Below the pieces are notes generated by a model. That model was not told the DNA's origin, did not search any database, and saw only the letters and a program-made list of their open reading frames with translations. Below, piece by piece: positions 29,332-38,417 of a stretch of DNA of 64,000 nt. The DNA is from Xenophilus aerolatus (GTDB lineage: Bacteria; Pseudomonadota; Gammaproteobacteria; Burkholderiales; Burkholderiaceae_C), in contig QAIB01000002.1 of NCBI GenBank assembly GCA_030418545.1, forward strand, positions 496,001 to 560,000, in the 5' to 3' direction. The translations under genes and the position numbers were made by a program. Positions within the stretch are counted from its first letter, which is position 1, and every line of letters begins with the position of its first letter.

Positions 29332-29362
29332 TTGACCTTGCCGTCGTTGTAACGCCTAGCCT
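29332..29362 (+). promoter_or_regulatory. MerR-type 19-bp-spacer promoter of the HAE-RND operon
   Basis: TTGACC (29332-29337), 19 bp, TAGCCT (29357-29362), right after zntA and 66 bp before the adaptor gene. The spacing is that of MerR-family promoters, but the spacer (TTGCCGTCG...) differs from the CueR-type boxes. The MerR gene at 35485 downstream of the operon is the obvious candidate regulator. Confidence 0.6.
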
Positions 29363-29428
29363 CCACACAAATGTCTGCAGAGCGCTTCGGAAGGGCCGGA
29401 GTCCTGCATCCAAGAAAGGGTCACTTCC

Positions 29429-30736
29429 ATGCGTAAAAAAATCAGAATCATTGTGGTGGCAGGCGTCATCGCAGCCGTCGGGGGGATAGCGATCGCTGCC
29501 CGCGACGCCAAGGACGAGGGCAAGGCCGCGGCGCCCCCGGCGGGCGCGCCGATGGCGCCGCAGGTGCCCGTGGCCGAGGTCATTACCCGCACGGTCGCGC
29601 CATCGGCCGAGTACACCGGCTTCCTGGCCGCGCCCAAGACCGTCGAGCTGCGCTCGCGGGTCGGCGGCGCCGTCGATGCGGTGAGCGTTCCCGAAGGTAG
29701 CCTCGTGCGCAAGGGCCAACTGCTGTTCCAGATCGACCCGAGGCCGTTCCAGGTTGCGCTCGACACGGCCGTGGCGCAACTGCGTCAGGCCGAGGTGCTG
29801 GCCAGCCAGGCCCAGGCCGACTTTGACCGCGCCGAGCGCCTGGTGGCGACCGGCGCCGTCGCGCGCAAGACCTATGACGATGCCGCCTCCGCACGCAACG
29901 CGCGCCAGGCTCAGGTGCAGGCGGCTAAGGCCGCCGTTGCTGCGGCTCAGCTGGACCTGTCCTACGCCCGCGTCACTGCGCCCATCGCCGGGCGCGTCGA
30001 CCGCGTGCTCGTGACCGAGGGCAACTTGGTCAGCGGTGGCGGCGCCGGCGCGGCCACGCTGCTGACCACGATCGTATCCATCGACCCGTTGCACGTGTAC
30101 TTCGACATTGATGAGGCCACCTATCTCAACGTCGTCAGCCGCTCGCGGCCCGCTGCGGGCGCCGGTAGCAAGGCTTCGCTGCCCGTGCAGGTCGGGCTGA
30201 CCACGGACAAGGGTTTCCCGCACAGGGGCGCGCTCGACTTCGTGGGCAACACCATTGACCGAAGCACCGGCACGATCCGCGCGCGCGCCGTTGTGCCCAA
30301 CCCGGATGGGCGCATGGCACCCGGCATGTTCGCCCGGGCCAAGCTGTCCACCGGCGCGGCGCGCGAGGCCGTCCTGATCGACGATCAGGCCGTGGGCACC
30401 GACCAAGGGCGCAACTACGTGCTGGTCGTGGGCGAGAACAACCAGGCCCAGTACCGGCCCATCGAACTGGGGCCGGTGGTGGACGGGCTGCGCGTCATCA
30501 ACGGCGGCCTGCAGGCCGGTGAGAAGATCATCATCAAGGGCCTCGTGCGCCCCGGCATGGCGGTCACGCCGCGCATGGTGCCCATGCAGGCGCCCGCGGC
30601 ACCGGCCGCCGGCGCGACCGGCGCGACCAAGGCTGCGGCAAACGCTCCGGCTCCCGCTGCGGCGCCTGCCAAGGCCGGTGGCGCGGACCCCGCCAAGGCT
30701 GACGGCGCGGCCGGCTCGGCGGAGGCCCGCAAATGA
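29429..30736 (+). CDS. RND periplasmic adaptor (MexA/AcrA-like)
   Basis: 435 residues. N-terminal signal/anchor helix (IIVVAGVIAAVGGIAIAA), lipoyl halves (LRSRVGGAVDAVSVPEG; TAPIAGRVDRVLVTEG) around an alpha-hairpin with AQLRQAEVLASQAQADFDRA, and a beta-barrel plus MP domain ending in GLVRPGMAV. The C-terminal 50 residues are an Ala/Pro/Lys-rich tail. There is no Cys for lipidation after the helix. Its last codons overlap the start of the pump gene (ATGA). It joins the pump to the outer-membrane channel. Confidence 0.93.
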   Translation: MRKKIRIIVVAGVIAAVGGIAIAARDAKDEGKAAAPPAGAPMAPQVPVAEVITRTVAPSAEYTGFLAAPKTVELRSRVGGAVDAVSVPEGSLVRKGQLLFQIDPRPFQVALDTAVAQLRQAEVLASQAQADFDRAERLVATGAVARKTYDDAASARNARQAQVQAAKAAVAAAQLDLSYARVTAPIAGRVDRVLVTEGNLVSGGGAGAATLLTTIVSIDPLHVYFDIDEATYLNVVSRSRPAAGAGSKASLPVQVGLTTDKGFPHRGALDFVGNTIDRSTGTIRARAVVPNPDGRMAPGMFARAKLSTGAAREAVLIDDQAVGTDQGRNYVLVVGENNQAQYRPIELGPVVDGLRVINGGLQAGEKIIIKGLVRPGMAVTPRMVPMQAPAAPAAGATGATKAAANAPAPAAAPAKAGGADPAKADGAAGSAEARK

Positions 30737-33700
30737 ATTTCCCCCGCTTCTTCATCAACCGGCCGATCTTCGCCATCGTCCTGTCGGTGCTGATGCTGAT
30801 CGCGGGCGCGATCAGCTATTTCCAGCTCCCCCTGAGCGAGTACCCCCAGGTCACGCCGCCGACGGTGCAGGTCACCGCCAGCTATCCCGGCGCCAACCCG
30901 CAGGTGATCGCCGACACCGTGGCATCGCCGCTGGAGCAGGCGGTCAACGGCGTGGAAGGCATGATGTACATGCAGTCCCAGATGTCCACGGACGGGCGGA
31001 TGGTGCTGACCATCTCGTTCGAGCAGCACATCGACCCCGACGTCGCGCAGATCCAGGTGCAGAACCGCGTCTCACGCGCGCTGCCCCGGTTGCCGCCCGA
31101 GGTCCAGCGCATCGGCGTGGTCACCGACAAGACCGCGCCCGATATTCTCATGGTGGTGCATATGCTCTCGCCGGGGGACCGCTACGACCCGCTGTACGTG
31201 TCCAACTACGCGATGCTCAACGTGCGCGACGAACTGGCGCGCCTGCCGGGCATCGCCAACGTGATCATCGGCGGTGAAGGCGAGTACGCAATGCGCGTCT
31301 GGCTCGACCCCGAGAAGGTCGCATCGCGGGGCATGACCGCCAGCGATGTGGTCGCCGCCATCCGCGAGCAGAACGTGCAGGTCGCAGCCGGCTCGATCGG
31401 CCAGCAGCCGAATGCGTCGGCCGCCTTCCAGGTCAGCGTCAATGCGCTGGGGCGCCTGACCACCGAAGAGCAGTTCGGCGACATCGTGATCAAGGCCGGC
31501 GCCAACGGCCAGGTGACCCGCCTGCGCGACGTCGCACGCCTGGAACTGGGCTCGGACAACTACACCATGCGCGGCCAGCTCGACGGCGAGAACGCGGTCG
31601 GCCTGCAAATCCTGATGACGCCCGGCTCCAATGCCCTGGACACGTCCAGCGCGGTGCGCGCGACGATGGAGCGGCTGCAGGCCAAGTTCCCCGAAGGCAT
31701 CGAGTACAAGATCCCCTACGACCCCACAGTCTTCGTGCGCGCCTCGCTCCAGTCCGTCGCCGTCACGCTGCTGGAGGCCATCCTCCTGGTGGTGATCGTG
31801 GTGGTGCTGTTCCTGCAATCTTGGCGCGCGTCGATCATTCCACTGATCGCCGTGCCGGTCTCGCTGGTCGGCACGTTCGCGGTGATGCACATGTTCGGCT
31901 TCTCGCTGAACACGCTGTCGCTGTTTGGCCTCGTGCTCTCCATCGGCATCGTGGTGGATGACGCCATCGTGGTGGTGGAGAACGTGGAGCGCCACATGGC
32001 GCTGGGCGAATCGCCCAAGGATGCGGCGCGCAAGGCGATGGATGAAGTGACTGGCCCGATCCTGGCCATCACCTCGGTGCTGGCAGCGGTCTTCATCCCC
32101 TCGGCGTTCCTGTCGGGGCTGCAGGGCGAGTTCTATCGCCAGTTCGCGCTGACCATCGCGTTCTCGACCATCCTGTCGGCGATCAACTCGCTTACGCTGT
32201 CGCCAGCGCTGGCCGCCATCCTGCTCAAGCCGCACCACGGCGCGGCCAAGCCCGATCGTCTCACGCGCATCATCGACGGCGTGTTCGGCGGCTTCTTCCG
32301 CCGCTTCAACCGCTTCTTCGATCGCGCCTCGAATTCCTACGTCGGGGGCGTGCGCCGCGCGGTGCGCGGCAGCGCCATCGTGCTGCTGCTCTACGTCGGC
32401 TTCCTGGGCCTGACCTGGCTGGGCTTCCACAAGGTGCCTGCGGGCTTCGTGCCGGCCCAGGACAAGTACTATCTCGTGGGCATCGCCCAGCTTCCGACCG
32501 GCGCCTCGCTGGATCGCACCGAGGCGGTCGTCAAGGAGATGACCAAGATCGCACTGGCTGAGCCGGGCGTCGAGAGCGTGGTGGCCTTCCCGGGCCTGTC
32601 GGTCAATGGACCGGTGAACCAGCCGAACACCGCGCTGATGTTCGCCATGCTCAAGCCCTTCGATGAGCGCAAGGACCCGTCGCTGTCGGCCTTCGCCATC
32701 CAGGGCAAGCTCATGGGCAAGTTCAGCCAGATCCCGGACGGCTTCGTTGGCATCTTCCCGCCGCCGCCGGTGCCGGGCCTGGGTTCGATGGGCGGCTTCA
32801 AGCTGCAGATCGAGGACCGGGCGGGCCTGGGTCCCGAGGCGCTTGCGCAGGCACAGGGCCAGATCATGGGCAAGGCCATGCAGGCGCCCGAGCTGGCGAA
32901 CATGCTCGCCAGCTTCCAGACCAATGCGCCGCAGTTGCAGGTGGACATCGACCGGGTGAAGGCCAAGTCGCAGGGCGTATCGCTGACCGAGGTGTTCGAC
33001 ACCCTGCAGGTCAACCTTGGCTCGCTCTACGTCAACGACTTCAACCGCTTCGGTCGCACCTACCGGGTCATGGCCCAGGCCGATGCGCAGTTCCGCATGC
33101 AGGCTGAGGACATAGGCATGCTCAAGGTGCGCAATGCAGCGGGCGACATGATCCCGCTGAGCGCGATCGCGACCATCGAGCGCAGTTCCGGCCCCGACCG
33201 GGTGATGCATTACAACGGCTTTCCCTCGGCCGACATCAGCGGCGGGCCAGCGCCGGGCTACTCGTCCGGCCAGGCCACCGCCGCGATTGAGAAGATCGTG
33301 AGCGAATCGCTGCCGGACGGTATGACCTACGAATGGACGGACCTGACTTTCCAGGAAAAACGGGTTGGCAACACGGCGATCTACATCTTCGCGCTGGCGG
33401 TGCTGCTCGCCTTCCTGTTCCTGGCGGCCCAGTACAACAGTTGGTCGCTGCCGTTCGCTGTGCTGCTGATTGCACCCATGGCGCTGCTCTCGGCGATCGC
33501 CGGCGTCTGGCTCTCTGGGGGCGACAACAACATCTTCACGCAGATCGGTTTCGTGGTGCTGGTCGGCCTGGCTGCCAAGAACGCGATCCTGATCGTGGAG
33601 TTCGCCCGCGCGAAGGAAAGCGAAGGGGCCGATCCGCTGGCAGCCGTGCTCGAAGCCGCGCGCTTGCGGCTGCGCCCGATCTTGATGACGTCGTTCGCCT

Positions 33701-33909
33701 TCATCGCTGGCGTGGTGCCGCTGGTGCTGGCCAGCGGTGCGGGCGCCGAGATGCGCCACGCCATGGGCATCGCGGTGTTCGCCGGCATGCTGGGCGTGAC
33801 GGTATTCGGCCTGGTGCTGACGCCGGTGTTCTACGTTGTGGTGCGCAAGCTGGCGCTGCGCCGCGAAGCGCGCCATGCCCGTGGCGGCATGACCGACCAG
33901 CACGCATGA
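30733..33909 (+). CDS. HAE1-family RND multidrug efflux pump (MexB/AcrB-like)
   Basis: 1058 residues, typical AcrB length and topology (12 TM, two large periplasmic loops). N-terminus FFINRPIFAIVLSVLMLIAG; TM4 SIGIVVDDAIVVVENVERH with the proton-relay Asp pair; TM10 AAKNAILIVEFA with the relay Lys. This is a drug/solvent pump (HAE-1), not a metal pump. It forms an operon with adaptor (4-bp overlap) and outer-membrane lipoprotein (20-bp gap). Being inside a metal island suggests co-selection of biocide or antibiotic tolerance (inference). Confidence 0.95.
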   Translation: MNFPRFFINRPIFAIVLSVLMLIAGAISYFQLPLSEYPQVTPPTVQVTASYPGANPQVIADTVASPLEQAVNGVEGMMYMQSQMSTDGRMVLTISFEQHIDPDVAQIQVQNRVSRALPRLPPEVQRIGVVTDKTAPDILMVVHMLSPGDRYDPLYVSNYAMLNVRDELARLPGIANVIIGGEGEYAMRVWLDPEKVASRGMTASDVVAAIREQNVQVAAGSIGQQPNASAAFQVSVNALGRLTTEEQFGDIVIKAGANGQVTRLRDVARLELGSDNYTMRGQLDGENAVGLQILMTPGSNALDTSSAVRATMERLQAKFPEGIEYKIPYDPTVFVRASLQSVAVTLLEAILLVVIVVVLFLQSWRASIIPLIAVPVSLVGTFAVMHMFGFSLNTLSLFGLVLSIGIVVDDAIVVVENVERHMALGESPKDAARKAMDEVTGPILAITSVLAAVFIPSAFLSGLQGEFYRQFALTIAFSTILSAINSLTLSPALAAILLKPHHGAAKPDRLTRIIDGVFGGFFRRFNRFFDRASNSYVGGVRRAVRGSAIVLLLYVGFLGLTWLGFHKVPAGFVPAQDKYYLVGIAQLPTGASLDRTEAVVKEMTKIALAEPGVESVVAFPGLSVNGPVNQPNTALMFAMLKPFDERKDPSLSAFAIQGKLMGKFSQIPDGFVGIFPPPPVPGLGSMGGFKLQIEDRAGLGPEALAQAQGQIMGKAMQAPELANMLASFQTNAPQLQVDIDRVKAKSQGVSLTEVFDTLQVNLGSLYVNDFNRFGRTYRVMAQADAQFRMQAEDIGMLKVRNAAGDMIPLSAIATIERSSGPDRVMHYNGFPSADISGGPAPGYSSGQATAAIEKIVSESLPDGMTYEWTDLTFQEKRVGNTAIYIFALAVLLAFLFLAAQYNSWSLPFAVLLIAPMALLSAIAGVWLSGGDNNIFTQIGFVVLVGLAAKNAILIVEFARAKESEGADPLAAVLEAARLRLRPILMTSFAFIAGVVPLVLASGAGAEMRHAMGIAVFAGMLGVTVFGLVLTPVFYVVVRKLALRREARHARGGMTDQHA

Positions 33910-33929
33910 CGGCCAGGAGGACATACGAC

Positions 33930-35435
33930 ATGAAAACATCTTTCGCATTCACACGACCCGCCAGGACGCTGGCGCCGCTCGCCCTCGCGGCGGCGCTGGC
34001 TGGCTGCTCCATGGCACCGAAGTATGACCGGCCCGCAGCGCCGATCGACACGGCCTATCCCTCGGGCGCGGCCTATGTGGAACTGGCGGCCGCGACGCCC
34101 GACGACGCGATCACGGCCGAGATCGGTTGGCGGGACTTCTTCCGCGACCCGCTGCTGCAGCAGTTGATCGGCATTTCGCTGGAGAACAACCGCGACATGC
34201 ACAAAGCCGCGCTCAACGTGGAGGCGGCTCAGGCGCTGTACCGTATCCAGCGTGCCGAGATGCTGCCGAACCTGGGCGTTTCCGCCCGCGGCGCGTCAGA
34301 GCGCGTACCGGCCGACCTCAGTACCACGGGGCAAAGCGACGTGCTCCGGCGCTACGACGTGGCCGGGGTGACGGCCGCCTGGGAGCTGGACCTGTGGGGC
34401 CGCATCCGCAGCCTCAACGACCGGGCGCTGGCGTCCTACCTGGCCCTCGACGAGACCCGCATCGCCACGCAGATGAGCCTGGTGTCCGAGGTGGCCAGCG
34501 CCTACCTCACGCTGCGCGCCGACCAGGAACTGCTGCGCCTGACGAGCGACACCCTCGCCACACAGAAGCGCTCCTATGACCTGACCACCCAACTGGTGGA
34601 AGCGGGAAATTCCACGCAGCTCGACCTGCGCCGCGCGGAGATCGCGCTGCGCACCGCCGAGGCCAACCGCGCCGCCTACACGCGGCAGGCGGCCAAGGAC
34701 CGCAACGCGCTGGTGCTGCTGCTGGGCCAGCCGCTGACGCCGGAGCTGTCCCGGCAGCTTGACGAGGCCGTGGCGCTGCCGGACGACATCGTGCCGACCG
34801 ACCTGCCGAGCGGCCTGCCGTCCGAACTGCTCGCGCGTCGGCCGGACATCCGCGCCGCCGAGCAGATGCTGATCGGCGCCAACGCCAACATCGGCGCGGC
34901 GCGGGCCGCGTTCTTCCCGACGATTAGCCTCACGGGCTCGGCGGGCACGGCCAGCGCTTCGCTGGACGGCCTGTTCGATTCGGGCTCGCGGGCCTGGAGC
35001 TTCCTGCCGCAGATCACGCTGCCCATCTTCCGCGGCGGCGCGTTGCGAGCCAATCTGGACGTGGCACAGGTACAAAAGAGGATCGAAATCGCCAACTACG
35101 AGAAGTCTATCCAGGCGGCCTTTGCTGAGGTGGCTGACGGCTTGGCGGGCAAGCGCACGCTTGATGAGCAGATCCGCTCGGAGCAGCTCCTGGTAGCGGC
35201 TAGCCAGAAAGCCTACCAACTAGCCGAGCAACGCTTCCAGGAAGGCGTGGACGACAACCTCACCTTGCTCGATGCGCAACGCACACAGTACGGTGCGCAG
35301 CAGACCCTGGTGCGCACGCGCCTGACGCGGCTGAACAACCTCATCCACCTCTACAAGGCGCTGGGTGGCGGCTGGACTGAGCACACGGTGCAATCGGGCG
35401 CCACCGGGCAACCATCCGCCCGGTCGCCGGGATAA
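33930..35435 (+). CDS. Outer-membrane efflux lipoprotein (OprM/NodT-like)
   Basis: 501 residues. Lipobox LAALAGCSMAPKYDRP, with Cys about residue 26, then two OEP repeats (GWRDFFRDPLLQQLI, RVPADLSTTGQSDV, DLTTQLVEAGNSTQLDL, LARRPDIRAAEQML, PTISLTGSAG). This is the outer-membrane duct of the upstream MexAB-like pump. ATG 33930 has AGGAGG upstream. The coding end lies 49 bp before the MerR-type gene. Confidence 0.94.
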   Translation: MKTSFAFTRPARTLAPLALAAALAGCSMAPKYDRPAAPIDTAYPSGAAYVELAAATPDDAITAEIGWRDFFRDPLLQQLIGISLENNRDMHKAALNVEAAQALYRIQRAEMLPNLGVSARGASERVPADLSTTGQSDVLRRYDVAGVTAAWELDLWGRIRSLNDRALASYLALDETRIATQMSLVSEVASAYLTLRADQELLRLTSDTLATQKRSYDLTTQLVEAGNSTQLDLRRAEIALRTAEANRAAYTRQAAKDRNALVLLLGQPLTPELSRQLDEAVALPDDIVPTDLPSGLPSELLARRPDIRAAEQMLIGANANIGAARAAFFPTISLTGSAGTASASLDGLFDSGSRAWSFLPQITLPIFRGGALRANLDVAQVQKRIEIANYEKSIQAAFAEVADGLAGKRTLDEQIRSEQLLVAASQKAYQLAEQRFQEGVDDNLTLLDAQRTQYGAQQTLVRTRLTRLNNLIHLYKALGGGWTEHTVQSGATGQPSARSPG

Positions 35436-35484
35436 GGGCTATGCGCAACGGCGGCGTTCCCCATCGTTGCGCACGGAGAACCGG

Positions 35485-35871
35485 ATGAGGATCGGTGAAC
35501 TTGCGCGCTTGACGGGCACCCCCCCGGAGAACATTCGGTTCTACGAGCGGGAGGGCCTGTTGCAAGCCCCGGAGCGGTCACGCAACAACTATCGGCGCTA
35601 TGGCCCGGCCCATGTCGAACGGCTTCACCTGATTCGCAACTACCGTGCCTCGGGAATCGGCCTGGATGACGTGCGCCGCCTACTGGGTTGGGCACATGAG
35701 GGGTTCCTGGAACCTGAGCTGCTAAGGCAGGCTGTCCAAGGCCATCTCGCCTGTGTTGAGGAACGCATGGAGCAACTGATCCAGGTGAAAGAGCACCTGC
35801 TCGCATTGGCCCTGCACGGTGCTGCTTCCGCCGGGGCTTCCGAGGATGGACCGGCTCGCGATGGTTCGTGA
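35485..35871 (+). CDS. MerR-family regulator lacking metal-binding cysteines
   Basis: 128 residues. HTH MRIGELARLTGTPPENIRFYEREGLL, then RNNYRRYGPAHVERLHLIRNYRASGIGLDDVRRLLGW as in the CadR/PbrR branch, and a dimerisation helix with a single Cys (HLACVEERMEQL). The usual C-terminal metal loop (Cys pair before CGIL) is replaced by ALHGAASAGASEDGPARDGS. So it cannot bind Cd/Pb as CadR does; it may be decayed or sense something else. It follows the HAE-RND operon by 49 bp and may act on the promoter at 29332. Confidence 0.85.
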   Translation: MRIGELARLTGTPPENIRFYEREGLLQAPERSRNNYRRYGPAHVERLHLIRNYRASGIGLDDVRRLLGWAHEGFLEPELLRQAVQGHLACVEERMEQLIQVKEHLLALALHGAASAGASEDGPARDGS

Positions 35872-35891
35872 GCATCGCATGTCCATATAAC

Positions 35892-35905
35892 TGAATATAT
35901 ATTCA
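35892..35905. promoter_or_regulatory. ArsR/SmtB-type operator upstream of the MFS gene
   Basis: TGAATATATATTCA, an exact 7-7 palindrome followed by TGCG, matching TGAA-N6-TTCATG of the sites at 24129 and 25769. It is 46 bp before the MFS start. Confidence 0.7.
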
Positions 35906-35950
35906 TGCGTGTAATATTTCCGGCCAGACAAACGAATAAGAAAGACGCCC

Positions 35951-37132
35951 ATGACCGACCAGAGCATCACGCGCCGAAACATCGGCGTTCTCACCGCCGC
36001 GCAGGCGCTCGGCGGCGCCAGCGCGCCCATCGTGATGTCGCTGGGTGGGCTGGTCGGCCAGCAGCTTGCCAAGAATTCGGCCTGGATCACCTTGCCCGTG
36101 AGTCTGTTCGGCCTGGGTCTTGCCATCGGCACCTTGCCTGCCGCCTTCATCATGCGGCACCATGGCCGCCGCAACGGATACGTGGTGGGGGTCGGCTTCG
36201 GCGTGGCCTCGGGCCTGATCGCCGCGTTGGGCATCATGCTGGCCTCGTTCTGGATCTTCTGCGCCGGCACCTTCCTGGCGGGCTTCTACGGCGCGTATGT
36301 GCAGAGCTACCGCTTCGCAGCCGCCGACACCGCCGAGGACGCGCTTAAGGCCAAGGCCATTTCCTGGGTCATGGTGGGCGGTCTCGCGGGCGCCATCATC
36401 GGGCCGCAGTTGGTGATCTTCACGCGCGATGCGGTAGCGGGCACGCCCTACGTTGGCAGCTTCCTCAGCCAGGCGCTGCTGCCGCTGATCGCCTTGCCGA
36501 TCCTGCTGATGCTGCGCACGCCGAGCCAGACCCAGGCCGAAGCAGTCGCCGATAGCGGTCGGACGGTGCTGCAGCTCTTGGCGATGCCGCGCTATCTGCT
36601 GGCCGTGGCTGCGGGCGTGGTGTCCTATGGGGTGATGGCGTTCGTGATGACGGCCGCGCCGGTGGCGATGGTCAACCACGGGCATTCGGTGGACAACGCC
36701 GCCCTAGGAATACAGTGGCACCTGCTGGCGATGTTCGGGCCGAGCTTCTTCACCGGGCGACTGATGGTGCGCTACGGCAAGGAGCGCGTGACCGCCGTCG
36801 GCATGGTGCTGCTCGCCGCCTCCGGGGTGGTGGCCCTGGGCGGGCTCGGCCTGTCCCACTTCTGGGGCTCGCTGGCGCTGTTGGGCATCGGCTGGAATTT
36901 GAGTTTCATCGGCGCCACGGCGATGGTCACCGACTGCCACACCCCGGCCGAGCGGGGCAAGGCGCAGGGCATGAACGACTTCTTCGTCTTCGCCGCCACG
37001 GCGGCCGTGTCGTTCCTCGCGGGGTCGATCCTGCACAGCTCGGGCTGGCAAGCGGTCAACTGGATGATCTTCCCGGCCTTGGCGCTGATCTTGGTGCCGC
37101 TGCTGTGGCAGGGGCGGTACGGTTGCAACTGA
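35951..37132 (+). CDS. MFS transporter, copy A (C-terminus replaced)
   Basis: 393 residues, 12 predicted transmembrane helices, YbfB/MFS_1-like, with the loop HHGRRNGYVVG. It lies behind an ArsR-type operator. Residues 119 to 387 are nearly identical to copy B (40941-41782), but the last residues differ: WQGRYGCN here, against WQAARKPALPAPV in B. So A keeps the original N-terminus while its C-terminus was swapped at about 37112. Only a few terminal residues are affected, so it may still work. The substrate is unknown; neighbours suggest a metal or stress-linked solute. Confidence 0.82.
   Translation: MTDQSITRRNIGVLTAAQALGGASAPIVMSLGGLVGQQLAKNSAWITLPVSLFGLGLAIGTLPAAFIMRHHGRRNGYVVGVGFGVASGLIAALGIMLASFWIFCAGTFLAGFYGAYVQSYRFAAADTAEDALKAKAISWVMVGGLAGAIIGPQLVIFTRDAVAGTPYVGSFLSQALLPLIALPILLMLRTPSQTQAEAVADSGRTVLQLLAMPRYLLAVAAGVVSYGVMAFVMTAAPVAMVNHGHSVDNAALGIQWHLLAMFGPSFFTGRLMVRYGKERVTAVGMVLLAASGVVALGGLGLSHFWGSLALLGIGWNLSFIGATAMVTDCHTPAERGKAQGMNDFFVFAATAAVSFLAGSILHSSGWQAVNWMIFPALALILVPLLWQGRYGCN
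36306..37112 (+). repeat. 807-bp direct repeat, left copy (inside MFS gene A)
   Basis: Matches 40941-41747 at a constant offset of 4635 bp. Almost all the substitutions I found are in the last 350 bp; the first 450 bp differ at one or two positions only. Confidence 0.9.
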
Positions 37133-37253
37133 CTTGACTTGGGGCATTGATCGAGGACTGGAAGCCGATAAGTGGCCCGTTCCGGCACTACACGACTTGT
37201 CTCCACTGCTGAAACTTCGGAAAGCTACTTTGCCGTTCCACCTTTATTGATGG

Positions 37254-38364
37254 GGCGGTTTCAACTCCGAAGTGCAACGCCGCTGGTTGATATTCAATGA
37301 ATGGTAGCGTGCTTACTCTGGGCGATGGCTTGCATGAACTGCGCAAACGCCTGATAGGGAGATCGCCAATCCAATGTCTGCCTGGGCCGGTTGTTCAGCA
37401 GATCGGCGATGGCGTCCAGCGCATCCTGGTCATGGACACTCAGATCGGTGCCCTTGGGCAAGAACTGCCGCAGCAGCCCGTTGGTGTTCTCGCAGCTTGC
37501 ACGCTGCCAGGGGCTGTGCGGGTCGCAGAAGTACACACGCATGTTCGTGGCCTTGGCCAACTCCCTGTGACAGGCCATCTCCTTGCCCTGGTCATAGGTG
37601 AGCGTCTGGCGCATGGGAGCGCTCACCTGGTTGAGCTTGGCGGTGAAGGCCGCAAGAGCCGATTGGGCTGTGGCATCAGGCATCTTGCACAGCAGCACCA
37701 GCCGGGTGCTGCGCTCGACAAGAACTCCCACTGCGGACTTGTTGCCTGCGCCCTTGATCAGATCCCCCTCCCAATGCCCCGGCATCAGTCGGTCATGAAC
37801 ATCGGGCGGTCGCACATGGATGCTGACCATCTCGGGAAGTTGTCCTCGCCTGTCCTGGCCCGCCGAGCGGGGTCTGCGGCCGCTGCGCCCCTGGCGCAGC
37901 AGGGCAATCAACTGCTTCTTGAGCTCGCCTCGCGGATAGGCATAAATGGCGTTGTAGATGGTCTCGTGGGACACGTGCCAGCGGGGGGTATCGGGATGCA
38001 TACGCCGCAGTGTGCGGGCAATTTGCTGCGGCGACCAACGCCACAGCAGCAGATCGCATACAACGCGCCACAGCGCGCCCTCGGTATGCAGCTTTGCAAG
38101 TGGCCGCGCCGCCTGGCGTCGCGCTTCGCACGCAGCCTGCGCCGGCCTGAAGGCATAGCCGTCGCTGCTGCGGTTACGCTTGAGTTCGCGGCCAATGGTG
38201 CTGGGGCTGCGCCCGAGCAGCCGCGCCATCGCGCGCTGACTGAAGCCTTGTTGGTGCAGCGACGCCAGCGTCAGGCGATCTTCTGGCTGCAAGTGCGTGT
38301 ATCGGGCGGTCATCTGTGCAACTTACCTGGAGTTCAGGCGTTGCACTTCGGAGTTGAAACCGCC
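37254..38364 (-). mobile_element. IS30-family insertion sequence
   Basis: 1111 bp bounded by exact 28-bp terminal inverted repeats: 37254-37281 and 38337-38364, starting GGCGGTTTCAACTCCGAAGT. The 3-bp TGG occurs at 37251-37253 and 38365-38367, consistent with the 2-3 bp target duplications of IS30 elements. One transposase gene is inside. It looks complete and potentially active. Confidence 0.93.
37294..38313 (-). CDS. IS30-family DDE transposase
   Basis: 339 residues. N-terminal HTH YTHLQPEDRLTLASLHQQG, MARLLGRSPSTIGRELKRN, and a catalytic DDE core: D in PGHWEGDLIKG, D in LTYDQGKEM and E in WQRASCENTNGLLRQF. The length and the HWEGDL and NRPR motifs are characteristic of IS30 transposases. 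It occupies nearly the whole element between the terminal repeats. Confidence 0.96.
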   Translation of the reverse strand: MTARYTHLQPEDRLTLASLHQQGFSQRAMARLLGRSPSTIGRELKRNRSSDGYAFRPAQAACEARRQAARPLAKLHTEGALWRVVCDLLLWRWSPQQIARTLRRMHPDTPRWHVSHETIYNAIYAYPRGELKKQLIALLRQGRSGRRPRSAGQDRRGQLPEMVSIHVRPPDVHDRLMPGHWEGDLIKGAGNKSAVGVLVERSTRLVLLCKMPDATAQSALAAFTAKLNQVSAPMRQTLTYDQGKEMACHRELAKATNMRVYFCDPHSPWQRASCENTNGLLRQFLPKGTDLSVHDQDALDAIADLLNNRPRQTLDWRSPYQAFAQFMQAIAQSKHATIH

Positions 38365-38393
38365 TGGTCAAAGAGTTGTATGGACAGATGAAT

Positions 38394-38417
38394 TTAGTTA
38401 GTTAGTTAGTTAGTTAG
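38394..38417. repeat. (TTAG)6 tetranucleotide repeat
   Basis: Six TTAG units (CTAA on the minus strand) covering the end of the TetR gene. The TetR stop codon (38410-38412) is inside, so changes in repeat number would not extend the reading frame far. Confidence 0.9.

Noticed and set aside
31072-33948. 958-codon minus-strand frame opposite the HAE-RND pump, and 28445-30406 opposite zntA and the adaptor
   Set aside because: Both are shadow frames produced by high third-position GC; no signal, motif or start-site support.
38394-38417. (TTAG)6 as a CRISPR or phase-variable promoter
   Set aside because: No spacer structure; it covers a stop codon at the 3' end of tetR, so variation in number would not switch expression.
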